Notes under the pieces: generated by a model
Seen by the model: the letters and a program-made list of their open reading frames with translations, nothing else
Told to the model about the DNA's origin: nothing
Databases searched by the model: none
Assembly: GCF_900129725.1 (NCBI RefSeq)
Contig: NZ_FQWQ01000002.1
Coordinates: forward strand, 1,054,001 to 1,118,000
From: Chryseolinea serpens
Lineage (GTDB): Bacteria; Bacteroidota; Bacteroidia; Cytophagales; Cyclobacteriaceae
Length of the DNA stretch: 64,000 nucleotides
Reading direction: 5' to 3'
In this document: positions 42,182 to 50,908 of the stretch, piece after piece
Numbering within the stretch: position 1 is the first letter of the stretch
Layout of the letters: every line of letters begins with the position of its first letter
Position numbers and translations under genes: made by a program

Positions 42182-45100
42182 ACGGCTTGAGAGCCGACAA
42201 AGAGCATTAATTCTGTTTCCACTTTTTCCCTGTCTTTCCAGAAATTCCGGCTGAACACCATGAGGTGTTTCCATTTCTTTTGCGTCAACAGCGCAGGGGT
42301 ATAGGCGTGTACGTCCTTGGCGGACAGCGCGGAGAAATAGCGCACGTCGTCGGTGAGGATCACGCCCAAGTATTGGTCGTCTTTTAACACGTTGATGTCA
42401 GTGAAAGGCAGAGCCTCCGTGTCGAAGGTGAACTCGGGCATGCGGCTCGCACTCCACTCCTGCAGACGGCGGCTGAGGAACCAGGCCTTCGTGTGCTGGG
42501 TTTGGATGGGCGACTGGGGCCGGTAGCGGCCGGCGCTCACCTCGCGGGCAAAGGCCAGGTAGTCCCTCAACAACCGGGGACCTTCGTTCCGAATGTCGTC
42601 TACCTTGAGCTGTTCGGGAGTGATGCTGGTGAAGAGGATGATCTTCTCGCGGGCACGGGTCACGGCCACGTTGAGGCGGTTCTCGCCACCGGCCATGTTC
42701 AGGCTTCCAAACTGCATCATGAGCCTTCCCTTTTTGTCGGGCGCATAGCCGATGGAGAAGATGATGATATCTTTTTCGTCACCCTGCACGTTCTCGATGT
42801 TCTTCACAAACAACGACTCGGGCAACGTCTGCCCGGCCAGCAGGGCCTCGGCTTCCAGGGCATCGAGCACCATCATCTGCTGGGGCGCGTTGAAGGTGAC
42901 CACACCAATTTCTTTCTCGGGCTGCTCGCGCAAAATGTCGAGCACACACCGGGCCACGGCCTGGGCTTCGACGGCGTTGGTCTGGTTTTCCCAGACACCA
43001 TCCACCTTGTGATATTGGATCGGCGGGTCGTCGGTGTTGATCACTTCGCGGTCGGGCAGCAACTGCAGCCTTCCTCCATAGAAGTGGGTGTTCGAAAAAT
43101 CGATCAGGGCCAGTGACTTGCTGCGGTAGTGACCTTGCAGGTGGACGGTGGCCAGGTAGCGCGCCGACAGCTCCAGCAGTGAGTCCACTTCCAGGTCGGG
43201 GTTCTCCTCCTCTCCCTCGCTCCATCGTGCCTGGTACAGCTCGCTGGGCCGCAACTGCTTGTCGTCGCCGGCCACCACCAGTTGCTTGCCGCGATACATG
43301 GCCGGAATGCCGCGCTCGGCAAAACATTGGGAGGCCTCGTCGAAGATGACGATATCAAACAACCCCGTGGTCATGGGAAAAATGGCCGACACCGACTCGG
43401 GCGACGCCAGCCAGCAGGGAACCAACTGGAACAGCTCGTAGGGCGACGACTCGATGAGTTTGCGCAGGGGCCAGATCTTTTTCTTCTTCGTGACCTGGTG
43501 CAACAGGTCGCGATAGGTCACCAGGTTGTTCAGGCGGTTGTACTCCAGGTTCTCATACACCCGCTCGCGGGCACGCACCCATAAAATTTCCTTGCTCAGC
43601 TTTTTCTTTTCCTTTAGCGACGATCTCAGCTCGTCTTGCAGCGTGTCGATCTTCATCGACGACACGGCGCGCAGGATGGGATACTTCGTTTCAATGTGGT
43701 CGATCCAGGCCAGGCGCAAGCTGTTTTGGAACAACCCTTCCATGGCATCGCTGTCCCACGTGCCGAGGTGGTCGTAGAGCTTCAGGGTGACGTCGCGTTC
43801 AAAGAATTTGAGTGATTCTTTTAGCGTGTCGTATTCGCAGAGGGTATCAAAGTCGCGGTGCAATGTTTTCAGGTACTCTTCCTCCCGCCCGGGTTCTAAT
43901 GTCAGCTGCGTTACCTGGTAGGGCGCAAGCCACACCAACCAACCCGCTTTCTTTTCCCGCACACCGGAGATGGCCGACAGGATATCCTTGAATAAATTCC
44001 CAAACTCACGACGCGAATATTTGTGAACGCTAATGGCATCCTTCACTTCGCGAAGGGTGTTGAAGATGAGCTTGGCACGGACGGCCAATTTTTGACGATC
44101 GAACCACCGTTGCAACGTATCCTTGTCGTAGTTCGAAGGCAATTCGACCAACCAGGGTTTGTTCTTCAATGCCGTGAGATGGTGCTCGAGGTTGAGACGG
44201 CTGTCGATGCGGCGCTCCATGATGCGCAGACCCTCTTTGCTATAGTTGAGTTGATTGGCCACCAACACGCGGCGGAGGTAAAATTTTTCTTTCGAGAACA
44301 AATGCCAGCGGATGAGGCGGATCAGGTTGGTCCGGGCAGCCTGTGAGTGTTGCAGCGCCTCCTGGAACTTGCCCAACTCGTTCGAGGGCAAGGTGGTTTC
44401 GGGCATCTCGTCGTCGTAGCAGTTCATGATCACCCGCTCCATGTTCAGGAGCCACAGGAGGCTGGTCTCGTCCTCGCTTTCGTTGATCATGGACTGGAAA
44501 TAGAAGTGGGTGTCGTCGTCTTTGATGACGCTGATCATGCCCAGGATGTCGTCTTCCTTGGCGGCCAGGGTTTCACAGTCTTCAAGGTGCGGGCGGATGC
44601 CGATGAGTTTTTCGATGGCACCGGCCACCTTGTTTTGATAGCTCGGAATGTCGGCAACGATTTGCGCGATCTTTTTTTCATCCGATGGTTTGAAGCCGGC
44701 AAACGAGCGCCGCTCGCGCCACACATAATGATCGTTCTCCAGGCGCGCGGCGTATTGGGCGTAGGTCTTCAGCTTGCGCAGAAAATCATGCAGCTCGCCG
44801 AAGTTGAAAAAGGGATACTCTTGTTTTATGTTGATCGACGGTCCATTCAGTTCCGACGTGAGGTAGAGCTCCTTCACAGAAAGTCCCGATTCTTTGTCGT
44901 CGAACAAGGCGTGTTTGAATTCTTCCAGTTCCTCCGTCACCTGATCGATGCGACGGCAGAGTTGGAAAAATTTGCGTTCGGTCTGGATCACATCGATGCC
45001 GCGGTTGCGCGTCTTGAATTCCTCCACGCGCTCGACCTGCCGGGCGATCTTGGCATAAATTTCTTTCCGGTCGTTTCGAAAATCATGGACCAGTCCCAGG

Positions 45101-46206
45101 AAGTCGCCGAGTTCGATGTCTTTCAAGCGGTCGTACACCACGTCGAGGGCGGCGCGTTTCTGACACACCAGCAACGCTTTTTTCCCGGAGGCAATGGCGT
45201 CGGCCAGCAGATTGCAGATGAGCTGCGACTTGCCTGTGCCGGGCGGGCCCTGCACCACGATGGAGTGGCCGTGCTTGATGGCCTTGATGGCATTTTCCTG
45301 GTAAGCATCCATCACAAACGGTGCAAAGATCTTCTCTTCGCTGATGGCATTGTTCATGAGGGCACCCTGGGCGGTGAGACCGTCGCTTCCCGTATTTTTT
45401 TCCACGAAGAATTCTTCCAGGTCGGTGACGGTATCATTTTCAATGAGCTGCAAATAGTCCGGCACCAATTGTGACCCGGCCTGGGGAAAAATTCCGAGCA
45501 CGGCTTCGGGGTACAATTTGAGCTCGCCGTTGCGAAGGTTTTCTTCCAGCGCTTCCTTTTTGAACGTTTCAAATGGCGTGAGCGTGTCGAGGAAATTGTC
45601 GGGGTTGAAGTTGATCTCCAACCGGTCGCGCAGCAACTCATACAATTGCGTGCGGAACACCGTGCTGTCAATATCGAAATCTTCGAAGCTGGTATCCAAC
45701 AGTTCTTCTTCGAGCTTCACCTGGTTATAAAAAGCAAAGGCCAGCAAGAACGACTTGTTGAACGTGATGCCCGCATCTTTCCGCGGCTGCAACGCCCAAT
45801 GTTGCCCCTCCTGCACAATGCTGACCGGGAAATACAAAAGTGGACAACGCACGATCGATCCGTCTGAAAATTTTCCACGCACAAACGGCCAGCCTACATG
45901 CAGATCGTTGGACCCGCGTTCTTCAAAAATAAAATGATCGATGCGTTGAAGTTTTTTTAGCCTCCGGCTGCTTTCGTTGTTGGCTTCCAGGCGGCTGTCG
46001 AGCACCTGGCACACCTTTTTGCTTTTGTTGGCGATGAGGGCCTTGATCAATTCGAACGAAGGTTCGCCGTTGAGAAAACTGAGGGTATGCACATCGATCA
46101 ATTGTTCGGCATGCAAACGCAGCAACAGCAACGAGCGGTTGTTGCCCGAAAGGTTGGTGAGCCTCCGCAGGTAGGATGGCAATATATTTTTAACAGGATG
46201 CGACAT
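42169..46206 (-). CDS. Large superfamily-1 (DNA2/NAM7-type) helicase with DUF4011-like N-terminus
   Basis: 1345 residues from the Met at 46206 (MSHPVKNILPSYLRRL); the 13-residue upstream extension is basic and less plausible. About 300 residues of DUF4011-like, helical sequence precede Walker A (GPPGTGKSQLICNLL, near 318). An insertion of roughly 600 residues, largely coiled-coil, separates it from Walker B (IFDEASQC, near 955) and motif III (VAGDDKQLRPSELYQ). Motifs IV-VI follow (NAPQQMM, NVQGDEKDIIIFSIGYAPD, MAGGENRLNVAVTRAREK). The C-terminus (about 1220-1340) resembles the vsr/REase_MTES-type nuclease tail of these helicases, but its catalytic residues look degraded. Relatives act in DNA repair or phage defence. 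No defence partner is adjacent; the SET gene is convergent. Confidence 0.9.
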   Translation of the reverse strand: MSHPVKNILPSYLRRLTNLSGNNRSLLLLRLHAEQLIDVHTLSFLNGEPSFELIKALIANKSKKVCQVLDSRLEANNESSRRLKKLQRIDHFIFEERGSNDLHVGWPFVRGKFSDGSIVRCPLLYFPVSIVQEGQHWALQPRKDAGITFNKSFLLAFAFYNQVKLEEELLDTSFEDFDIDSTVFRTQLYELLRDRLEINFNPDNFLDTLTPFETFKKEALEENLRNGELKLYPEAVLGIFPQAGSQLVPDYLQLIENDTVTDLEEFFVEKNTGSDGLTAQGALMNNAISEEKIFAPFVMDAYQENAIKAIKHGHSIVVQGPPGTGKSQLICNLLADAIASGKKALLVCQKRAALDVVYDRLKDIELGDFLGLVHDFRNDRKEIYAKIARQVERVEEFKTRNRGIDVIQTERKFFQLCRRIDQVTEELEEFKHALFDDKESGLSVKELYLTSELNGPSINIKQEYPFFNFGELHDFLRKLKTYAQYAARLENDHYVWRERRSFAGFKPSDEKKIAQIVADIPSYQNKVAGAIEKLIGIRPHLEDCETLAAKEDDILGMISVIKDDDTHFYFQSMINESEDETSLLWLLNMERVIMNCYDDEMPETTLPSNELGKFQEALQHSQAARTNLIRLIRWHLFSKEKFYLRRVLVANQLNYSKEGLRIMERRIDSRLNLEHHLTALKNKPWLVELPSNYDKDTLQRWFDRQKLAVRAKLIFNTLREVKDAISVHKYSRREFGNLFKDILSAISGVREKKAGWLVWLAPYQVTQLTLEPGREEEYLKTLHRDFDTLCEYDTLKESLKFFERDVTLKLYDHLGTWDSDAMEGLFQNSLRLAWIDHIETKYPILRAVSSMKIDTLQDELRSSLKEKKKLSKEILWVRARERVYENLEYNRLNNLVTYRDLLHQVTKKKKIWPLRKLIESSPYELFQLVPCWLASPESVSAIFPMTTGLFDIVIFDEASQCFAERGIPAMYRGKQLVVAGDDKQLRPSELYQARWSEGEEENPDLEVDSLLELSARYLATVHLQGHYRSKSLALIDFSNTHFYGGRLQLLPDREVINTDDPPIQYHKVDGVWENQTNAVEAQAVARCVLDILREQPEKEIGVVTFNAPQQMMVLDALEAEALLAGQTLPESLFVKNIENVQGDEKDIIIFSIGYAPDKKGRLMMQFGSLNMAGGENRLNVAVTRAREKIILFTSITPEQLKVDDIRNEGPRLLRDYLAFAREVSAGRYRPQSPIQTQHTKAWFLSRRLQEWSASRMPEFTFDTEALPFTDINVLKDDQYLGVILTDDVRYFSALSAKDVHAYTPALLTQKKWKHLMVFSRNFWKDREKVETELMLFVGSQAVQNG

Positions 46207-46264
46207 GAGCTTATATGTAAAATTTCTTCTCCTGAAGAACAGCAAGGACCTTAATCGGTTGGTC

Positions 46265-47191
46265 TTACAGGGTTAAATATGGTGCGATTTTGTCAATGAT
46301 CTTAGGATCGAGGCCTTGTATCTTTCGAAGATCGTCCAGGGACGTGAATTCTCCATGTTGAAATCGGTAGGCGACGATGATGCGGGCCGCACCGCTCTTT
46401 AAATAGGGATGGGCGGCCAGCCTTTTTTCGTCTGCCTGGTTAATATTGATCCGATCCGGCCGGAAATCCGGCAACACGACACATTTTGTCTTGAGCCGGG
46501 CCACTACGGCTGTGTCCAATCCGTAGATCTCCGTCAGTTGTTCCAGCGTCACAAATCCTCCGAGGGCGTCACGGTATTTCAAGATGCGTTGCGACAGCTT
46601 TTCGCCAATGCCGTACACGCTCTTCAGTTGCGCGGTGTCGGCCGCGTTGATGTCGAAGCGGGCGATGTTCTTTTTGAACGGGCTTTCTTTGCTTTCGTTG
46701 GGGTGCTTATCCCAAAAATTCTGCTTTCCGTCGGTCGCCGTTTTGTTCTCCGGCAAGGCGATGTAGGCAAACACGCGTCGATAGAACGCCGAGTCGATGC
46801 CATAAATTTTAAGGAGGTCGGCCTTTACCCTAAACTTTCCGCCTTTCTCCCGGTAATGTGCAATACGCGTCGCCGAGGCTGCCGATAATCCCAATGCACG
46901 CCATTGTTCAACGGTGGCCGTATTGGGATCGAACCTGAAAACGGACGGCGCCACCGGGTCTTTCTCATCAACTTTATCCTTCTCCAACCCTGCTTCCCAC
47001 ACCGCGACAAGGCTGTCGAGCATAGCGCGATCTTCCGCGTCGTCGTATGGACGTGGTAACACATAATTTTTCCACGCCGCCGGTGCGAAAACGATCAGCA
47101 TCATCAACGGAAGTAAAATGAGAAAAGCATTTACCTGCGAGCGGGAAAATCCAAAGTAGTCTCTGACCCAACGTTGTATTTGATTCATCAT
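46265..47191 (-). CDS. Helix-hairpin-helix (ComEA-like) membrane-anchored protein
   Basis: 308 residues. One N-terminal membrane helix (about residues 20-40, NAFLILLPLMMLIVFAPAAW) anchors it to the inner membrane with the rest periplasmic. At least three helix-hairpin-helix units follow: FDPNTATVEQWRALGLSAASATRIAHY, FDINAADTAQLKSVYGIGEKLSQRILKYRDALGG, and INQADEKRLAAHPYLKSGAARIIVAY. They match the non-specific DNA-binding HhH of ComEA, so DNA binding or uptake is the natural guess. Two Met codons (47191 and 47188) are equivalent starts. It is located 59 bp upstream of the helicase in the same direction, so both may be expressed together. Confidence 0.9.
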   Translation of the reverse strand: MMNQIQRWVRDYFGFSRSQVNAFLILLPLMMLIVFAPAAWKNYVLPRPYDDAEDRAMLDSLVAVWEAGLEKDKVDEKDPVAPSVFRFDPNTATVEQWRALGLSAASATRIAHYREKGGKFRVKADLLKIYGIDSAFYRRVFAYIALPENKTATDGKQNFWDKHPNESKESPFKKNIARFDINAADTAQLKSVYGIGEKLSQRILKYRDALGGFVTLEQLTEIYGLDTAVVARLKTKCVVLPDFRPDRININQADEKRLAAHPYLKSGAARIIVAYRFQHGEFTSLDDLRKIQGLDPKIIDKIAPYLTL

Positions 47192-47345
47192 GGATAGCAG
47201 CTAACGGTTTACCTAAAATGGCAAATTTTTTTCAGCATCCAAGGGATGAATCTTTCGAATGTCGGTGAACTATATTATTAAAACAGATAAAGCGCTGAAC
47301 TGTTAAAGAAGTGTATTCTCACGTACCAAAATTTTTGCACATCCC

Positions 47346-47750
47346 ATGAAAAAAATAAAGATCCTCTCACTATCGCTCGTGGTGGTGCTGGCCGGATTGT
47401 TTACGTATGCCAATCTGAGGCCATTGTCCGTCGCCGAAAAATTGCCAACCGTTGACCTTGCTTCCTACCGGTTGAAAGGCCCGATGACACCTGCCGAACG
47501 GCTGGCACTGGAACAAAAAATGAGTGCGCTGCCGGGTGTCACTGCTTGCTCCGTCAATAAAGAAGGTCGTGTCGCTTCCGTGCTCTTTCACCGGAAGGAA
47601 ATCGATGAAGCCCAACTGGCCCGCCAGCTTTCCAACAAAGGTCAATGGCGGGTTGCTCAAAAAGCACTTCAAACTTCAGGCGGCTGCCCGATGCACGGGA
47701 TGACAGCGCCGTTCCATGCTTTTATTTCCGTGCTCGATCTTCGAAACTGA
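47346..47750 (+). CDS. Small exported protein, possible metal-binding
   Basis: 134 residues with a signal or anchor sequence (MKKIKILSLSLVVVLAGLFTYANLRP). A beta-alpha-beta-like unit (LPGVTACSVNKEGRVASVLFHRKEIDEAQLARQL) has the spacing of a ferredoxin-like HMA fold, though without its CxxC. The C-terminal segment SGGCPMHGM offers Cys, Met and His ligands. A heme or copper-related partner role is suggested by the neighbour, a truncated haemoglobin 29 bp downstream and probably co-transcribed. No family recognised with confidence. Confidence 0.65.
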   Translation: MKKIKILSLSLVVVLAGLFTYANLRPLSVAEKLPTVDLASYRLKGPMTPAERLALEQKMSALPGVTACSVNKEGRVASVLFHRKEIDEAQLARQLSNKGQWRVAQKALQTSGGCPMHGMTAPFHAFISVLDLRN

Positions 47751-47779
47751 TCCTTCAAAAAAAATTGACCCTCCTGAAA

Positions 47780-48241
47780 ATGAAACCGAATAGAATACTT
47801 TTTGCCTGTCTGATGGCCATCGCGATGGCTTTTACGACGCGTTGTACCGACGACAACAAAGGCAATGGCGAGCCCACGCTCTACACCCGATTGGGCGGCA
47901 TCGACGTCATCTCCAAGGTGACCGATAAATTTCTCACCAATGTGGTGGCCGACGACATGATCAATACCCGGTTCGAAGCCACCGTGGGCAATCACTACCG
48001 GCTGCAAGTGCTCCGCAACAACCTGATCGACCAGATTTGCGCCGGCACCGGAGGCCCCTGCCAGTACAAGGGACAGACCATGCTCGAGGCCCATACCGGC
48101 ATGAAAATCTCCGCCGCCGAATTCAGCGCCCTGATGGCTGACCTTGCGGCAGCCCTGGACTTCTGTGAAGTGGCCGAACGCGAGAAAAATGACCTGCTGA
48201 CGATCCTCACCCCCATGGAATCCGACATCGTGGACAAATAA
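47780..48241 (+). CDS. Exported truncated haemoglobin (group I-like)
   Basis: 153 residues from the ATG at 47780. A hydrophobic N-terminus (MKPNRILFACLMAIAMAFTTRC) suggests export or a lipid anchor at Cys22, although the -3/-1 residues are not a classic lipobox. The globin body (about 30-150) has the group I start LYTRLGGIDVISKVTDKF, NTRFEATVGNHYRLQVLRNNL and the proximal-His segment MLEAHTGMKI with His105. Residue GGPCQYKGQTM between the E and F helices is the usual trHb loop. Most truncated haemoglobins are cytoplasmic O2/NO-binding proteins, so export is unusual. Following gene is hemA, 150 bp downstream, linking to haem supply. Confidence 0.86.
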   Translation: MKPNRILFACLMAIAMAFTTRCTDDNKGNGEPTLYTRLGGIDVISKVTDKFLTNVVADDMINTRFEATVGNHYRLQVLRNNLIDQICAGTGGPCQYKGQTMLEAHTGMKISAAEFSALMADLAAALDFCEVAEREKNDLLTILTPMESDIVDK

Positions 48242-48391
48242 ATCGATTGAAATAAAAGAACTAAAATTCACCTCTCTCCGTAATAGGGTGAGACGGAGCC
48301 GATTGTGGTTATTTATACCGATTCTAAATTACTTATTAATTGACTTTTGTCACCCTTCGATTTCGTCCAGGTTATACTTTTGTAACGCGCC

Positions 48392-49654
48392 ATGACACAG
48401 AATTTTAAAGCATTAGTGCTCACCTACAAAACCGCCCCGGTTGCGATCCGGGAGCAGGTTTCTTTGACCGAGGAGGCTTCTAAAAAGCTATTAAATTTTA
48501 TTCGTGACTATACCACCGCGACCGACGTGCTGGTGGTTTCCACCTGCAACCGCACCGAAGTATACTATTTGGCCGAAAAGGACTTTTCTACCGAAATTTT
48601 CAAAGGCCTTGCCCTGCTGAAACAAATCGACGCCGGTTTTGAAGAACATTTCACCTTTTTTCAGGGACCCGAGGCCGTACAGCACCTTTTTGACGTGGCC
48701 ATTGGCCTGGACGCCCAGGTGATCGGCGACCTTCAAATCTCCGGACAAGTAAAAAATGCTTACCAGTGGAGCGCCGACGAGAATATGGCCGGCCCCTTCC
48801 TCCACCGGTTGATGCACACCATATTTTTTGTCAACAAACGCGTCGTGCAGGAAACCTCCTTCCGCGACGGCGCCGCCTCGATCTCTTATGCCGCCAAAGA
48901 AATGGCCGAAGACCTCACCGCCGGCCTGGCTTCGCCCAAAGTGCTGGTAGTAGGGGTTGGCGAGATTGGACAGGACGTTTGTCTGAACCTGGTGCACTCG
49001 CGCCTCAACCAGGTGAAAATCCTGAACCGGACCGTTGAAAAAGCTGAAAAGCTGGCCCAGAAATGCGGCTTCACCTTCGGCAGCATCGACGCCCTGGCCG
49101 ACGAGATCGCCGCCGCCGACATCGTGATCAGTTCCGTGTCGGGCAACACCCCGCTCATTACCCGTGAGCTGTTGAGCAACGTAAAAATTCTTTCCCACAA
49201 ATATTTCATCGACCTCTCCATGCCCCGCAGCGTAGAGAGCACCATCGAAGAACTCCCCGGCACCATCGTCTACAACCTCGACGACATCCGCGAGAAGACC
49301 AACGAAGCCGTAGAAAAACGCAAAGCCTCGATCCCCCACGTAAAGGCCATCATCAAAGAAGTGATCAACGACTTTGAAGACTGGTCGAAAGAAATGATCG
49401 TGACGCCGACCATCCAGAAACTGAAAAATACGCTGGAGCAAATCCGCAAGGAAGAGTTGGCCCGCTTCCTGAAAAACACAAAGCCCGAAGAAGCCGAGCG
49501 TTTGGAAGAGATGAGCAAATCGCTGATGCAAAAAATATTGAAGTACCCCGTATTGCAATTAAAGGCCGCATGCCGCCGCGGCGATGCAGAGACGTTGTCT
49601 GAAGTTTTGAATGAGCTTTTCAATTTGGAAGGCCATCCGGAGAAGTCGAAATAA
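48392..49654 (+). CDS. hemA: Glutamyl-tRNA reductase
   Basis: 420 residues. The N-terminal catalytic domain carries the nucleophilic Cys in VVSTCNRTEVYY near residue 50; the NADPH-binding domain has VLVVGVGEIGQDVCLNL near 190 with the GxGxxG loop; the C-terminal dimerisation helices are Lys/Glu-rich (KLKNTLEQIRKEELARFLKN). It reduces glutamyl-tRNA to glutamate-1-semialdehyde, the committed step of C5-pathway tetrapyrrole biosynthesis. The upstream gene encodes an exported haemoglobin. A TACTTTTG element (48375-48382), a match to TAnnTTTG, lies only 9 bp before the ATG, so the leader is very short or that match is fortuitous. Confidence 0.95.
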   Translation: MTQNFKALVLTYKTAPVAIREQVSLTEEASKKLLNFIRDYTTATDVLVVSTCNRTEVYYLAEKDFSTEIFKGLALLKQIDAGFEEHFTFFQGPEAVQHLFDVAIGLDAQVIGDLQISGQVKNAYQWSADENMAGPFLHRLMHTIFFVNKRVVQETSFRDGAASISYAAKEMAEDLTAGLASPKVLVVGVGEIGQDVCLNLVHSRLNQVKILNRTVEKAEKLAQKCGFTFGSIDALADEIAAADIVISSVSGNTPLITRELLSNVKILSHKYFIDLSMPRSVESTIEELPGTIVYNLDDIREKTNEAVEKRKASIPHVKAIIKEVINDFEDWSKEMIVTPTIQKLKNTLEQIRKEELARFLKNTKPEEAERLEEMSKSLMQKILKYPVLQLKAACRRGDAETLSEVLNELFNLEGHPEKSK

Positions 49655-49704
49655 TTTTTCAACAAGATTTTTTTTTGAATTGGGCATAGCCTCTCTGTGT
49701 CTTT

Positions 49705-50057
49705 GTCAAACGCCTTCGCTTGACGAAAGGCGATCGTAAACTCAATGAATCTAGTATTTGCTTAAGGGTGCTGTATTCATATTTGATGGAATTCGTCAAG
49801 ATATCCTGTATCAAAACGGAGTCTCGGATGGCAGGTTAATCAATCTCTAGACATCTCCACACCTAGTCAAACGCGTTTGCTTGACGAAAAAGGGTCGTCA
49901 ACTCAATGAATCTAGTATTTTAAGGCTGCTGTATTAATATTTTGATGGAATTCGTCAAGATGTCCTAAGTCAAAACATGGAATTCGTCGAGATGTCCTGA
50001 GTCAAAATGGAGTCTCGGATTGCAGGTCTTAATCAATCTTTAAACATCTCCACACCT
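49705..50057. repeat. 161-bp tandem duplication
   Basis: GTCAAACGC..TTGCTTGACGAAA begins at 49705 and again at 49866. Both units share CTCAATGAATCTAGTATTT, GATGGAATTCGTCAAGAT and TCTCCACACCTA. Copy 2 is longer because of an internal 33-bp duplication of TGGAATTCGTC(A/G)AGATGTCCT. Confidence 0.85.
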
Positions 50058-50307
50058 AAGCCCGTAGGGCTTCTCCATCATAACACCGGGTGAAACCCGG
50101 TGTAAGGGAGCGTTGTCTTTTAACCCCGTAGGGGTTGCCCTTTCTTCGGGCATCAAATACAGCGGCGTTGATGTGGTTCCCGTTCGTTAGACTTTCAGAT
50201 TCCGACTTGCCTGTTGACCAAATCGGGTAACCCCGCTGGGGTTGTTCGGATAATTGCTTCTACCCCCAGTTGCACTGGGGGTTATGATGGGGAAGCCCTA
50301 CGGGCTT
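50058..50307. repeat. 250-bp multi-hairpin element, copy 1 (family B)
   Basis: Left end: AAGCCCGTAGGGCTT (hairpin a), ACCGGGTGAAACCCGGT (hairpin b), AACCCCGTAGGGGTT (hairpin c). Centre: AAATACAGCGGCGTTGA. Right end in mirrored order: AACCCCGCTGGGGTT, CCCCCAGTTGCACTGGGGG, AAGCCCTACGGGCTT. The two ends are therefore inverted relative to each other, as in a MITE-like element, but no transposase frame or clear target-site duplication is seen. Confidence 0.85.
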
Positions 50308-50386
50308 ATCGTGGCAAATCAAATTGTCTAGTCATGAAATAGGGACTTATCGTGGCAAATCAAAGTGTCTAGTCATGAAATAGGTT
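50305..50386. repeat. 41-bp direct repeat, two copies
   Basis: CTTATCGTGGCAAATCAAA(T/G)TGTCTAGTCATGAAATAGG occurs at 50305 and 50346; the first copy starts inside the terminal hairpin of the 250-bp element. Confidence 0.85.
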
Positions 50387-50446
50387 TACCGTGAATTGTA
50401 AACTCAAAACAGGATGTGCCGTCATAAAATAGGTTTGCACTATGCA

Positions 50447-50593
50447 ATGATTTTTGGGAGCCCTGACTATCTCTACACCAACCAGGGCCACGGCAAATTC
50501 CGCGAAGAACTGATCGACCACGTCGACTATTGCTCCGTCTCCAGCATGGGCGCCGACATCGCCGATCTCAACAACGATCCGCATTGGTGGTGA
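50447..50593 (+). pseudogene. Fragment of an FG-GAP/ASPIC-UnbV repeat protein
   Basis: The 48-codon frame reads SPDYLYTNQGHGKFREELID and SSMGADIADLNNDPHWW. The pattern pdyLYrNnGdGkF and SMGadiaDlNnDg is the hallmark of VCBS/FG-GAP repeat proteins of the CRTAC/ASPIC-UnbV type (normally 500-1100 residues, exported). Start and end are both missing, so this is a fossil. The final D of the Ca-binding loop is followed by a stop. Confidence 0.78.
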
Positions 50594-50777
50594 TATAGTC
50601 GTATTTGCCGGGAGAAGGGCCATAGTTCAGGTTATCGGTACCGTTGATGACCGAAGCGCGCACGTGAAAGCCATAAACATGCGCCGCGAGATTGGTGTAT
50701 TGGCTTTGCGATGTATTCACCGTGAACGGCGTGTTGCTGCCCCCGATGAAATTCTTTTGAACATCGGATTCCTGCAA
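50568..50777 (-). pseudogene. Fragment of a putative exported protein
   Basis: A 69-codon open frame (FIGGSNTPFTVNTSQSQYTNLA, YGFHVRASVINGTDNLNYGPSP, KYDYITTNADRC) has the Asn/Thr/Gly-rich, aromatic composition of a Bacteroidota surface or OM protein, unlike the repeats around it. It directly abuts the FG-GAP fragment on the opposite strand. The parent family is not identified. Confidence 0.45.
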
Positions 50778-50908
50778 ACCGAGGCCTTCGACTAATCCTG
50801 CTACGCTTTAATCTAACAAAGGATAAGAGGTGATTTTACCAGATTATATTGAAGGCCTTGGCGGAACTTTGTCACCACCTAATCTCTCCTAACAAACCAA
50901 GCGCCCCG

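Noticed and set aside
44347-45474. 375-codon open frame antisense to the helicase
   Set aside because: Shadow frame, no recognisable domain.
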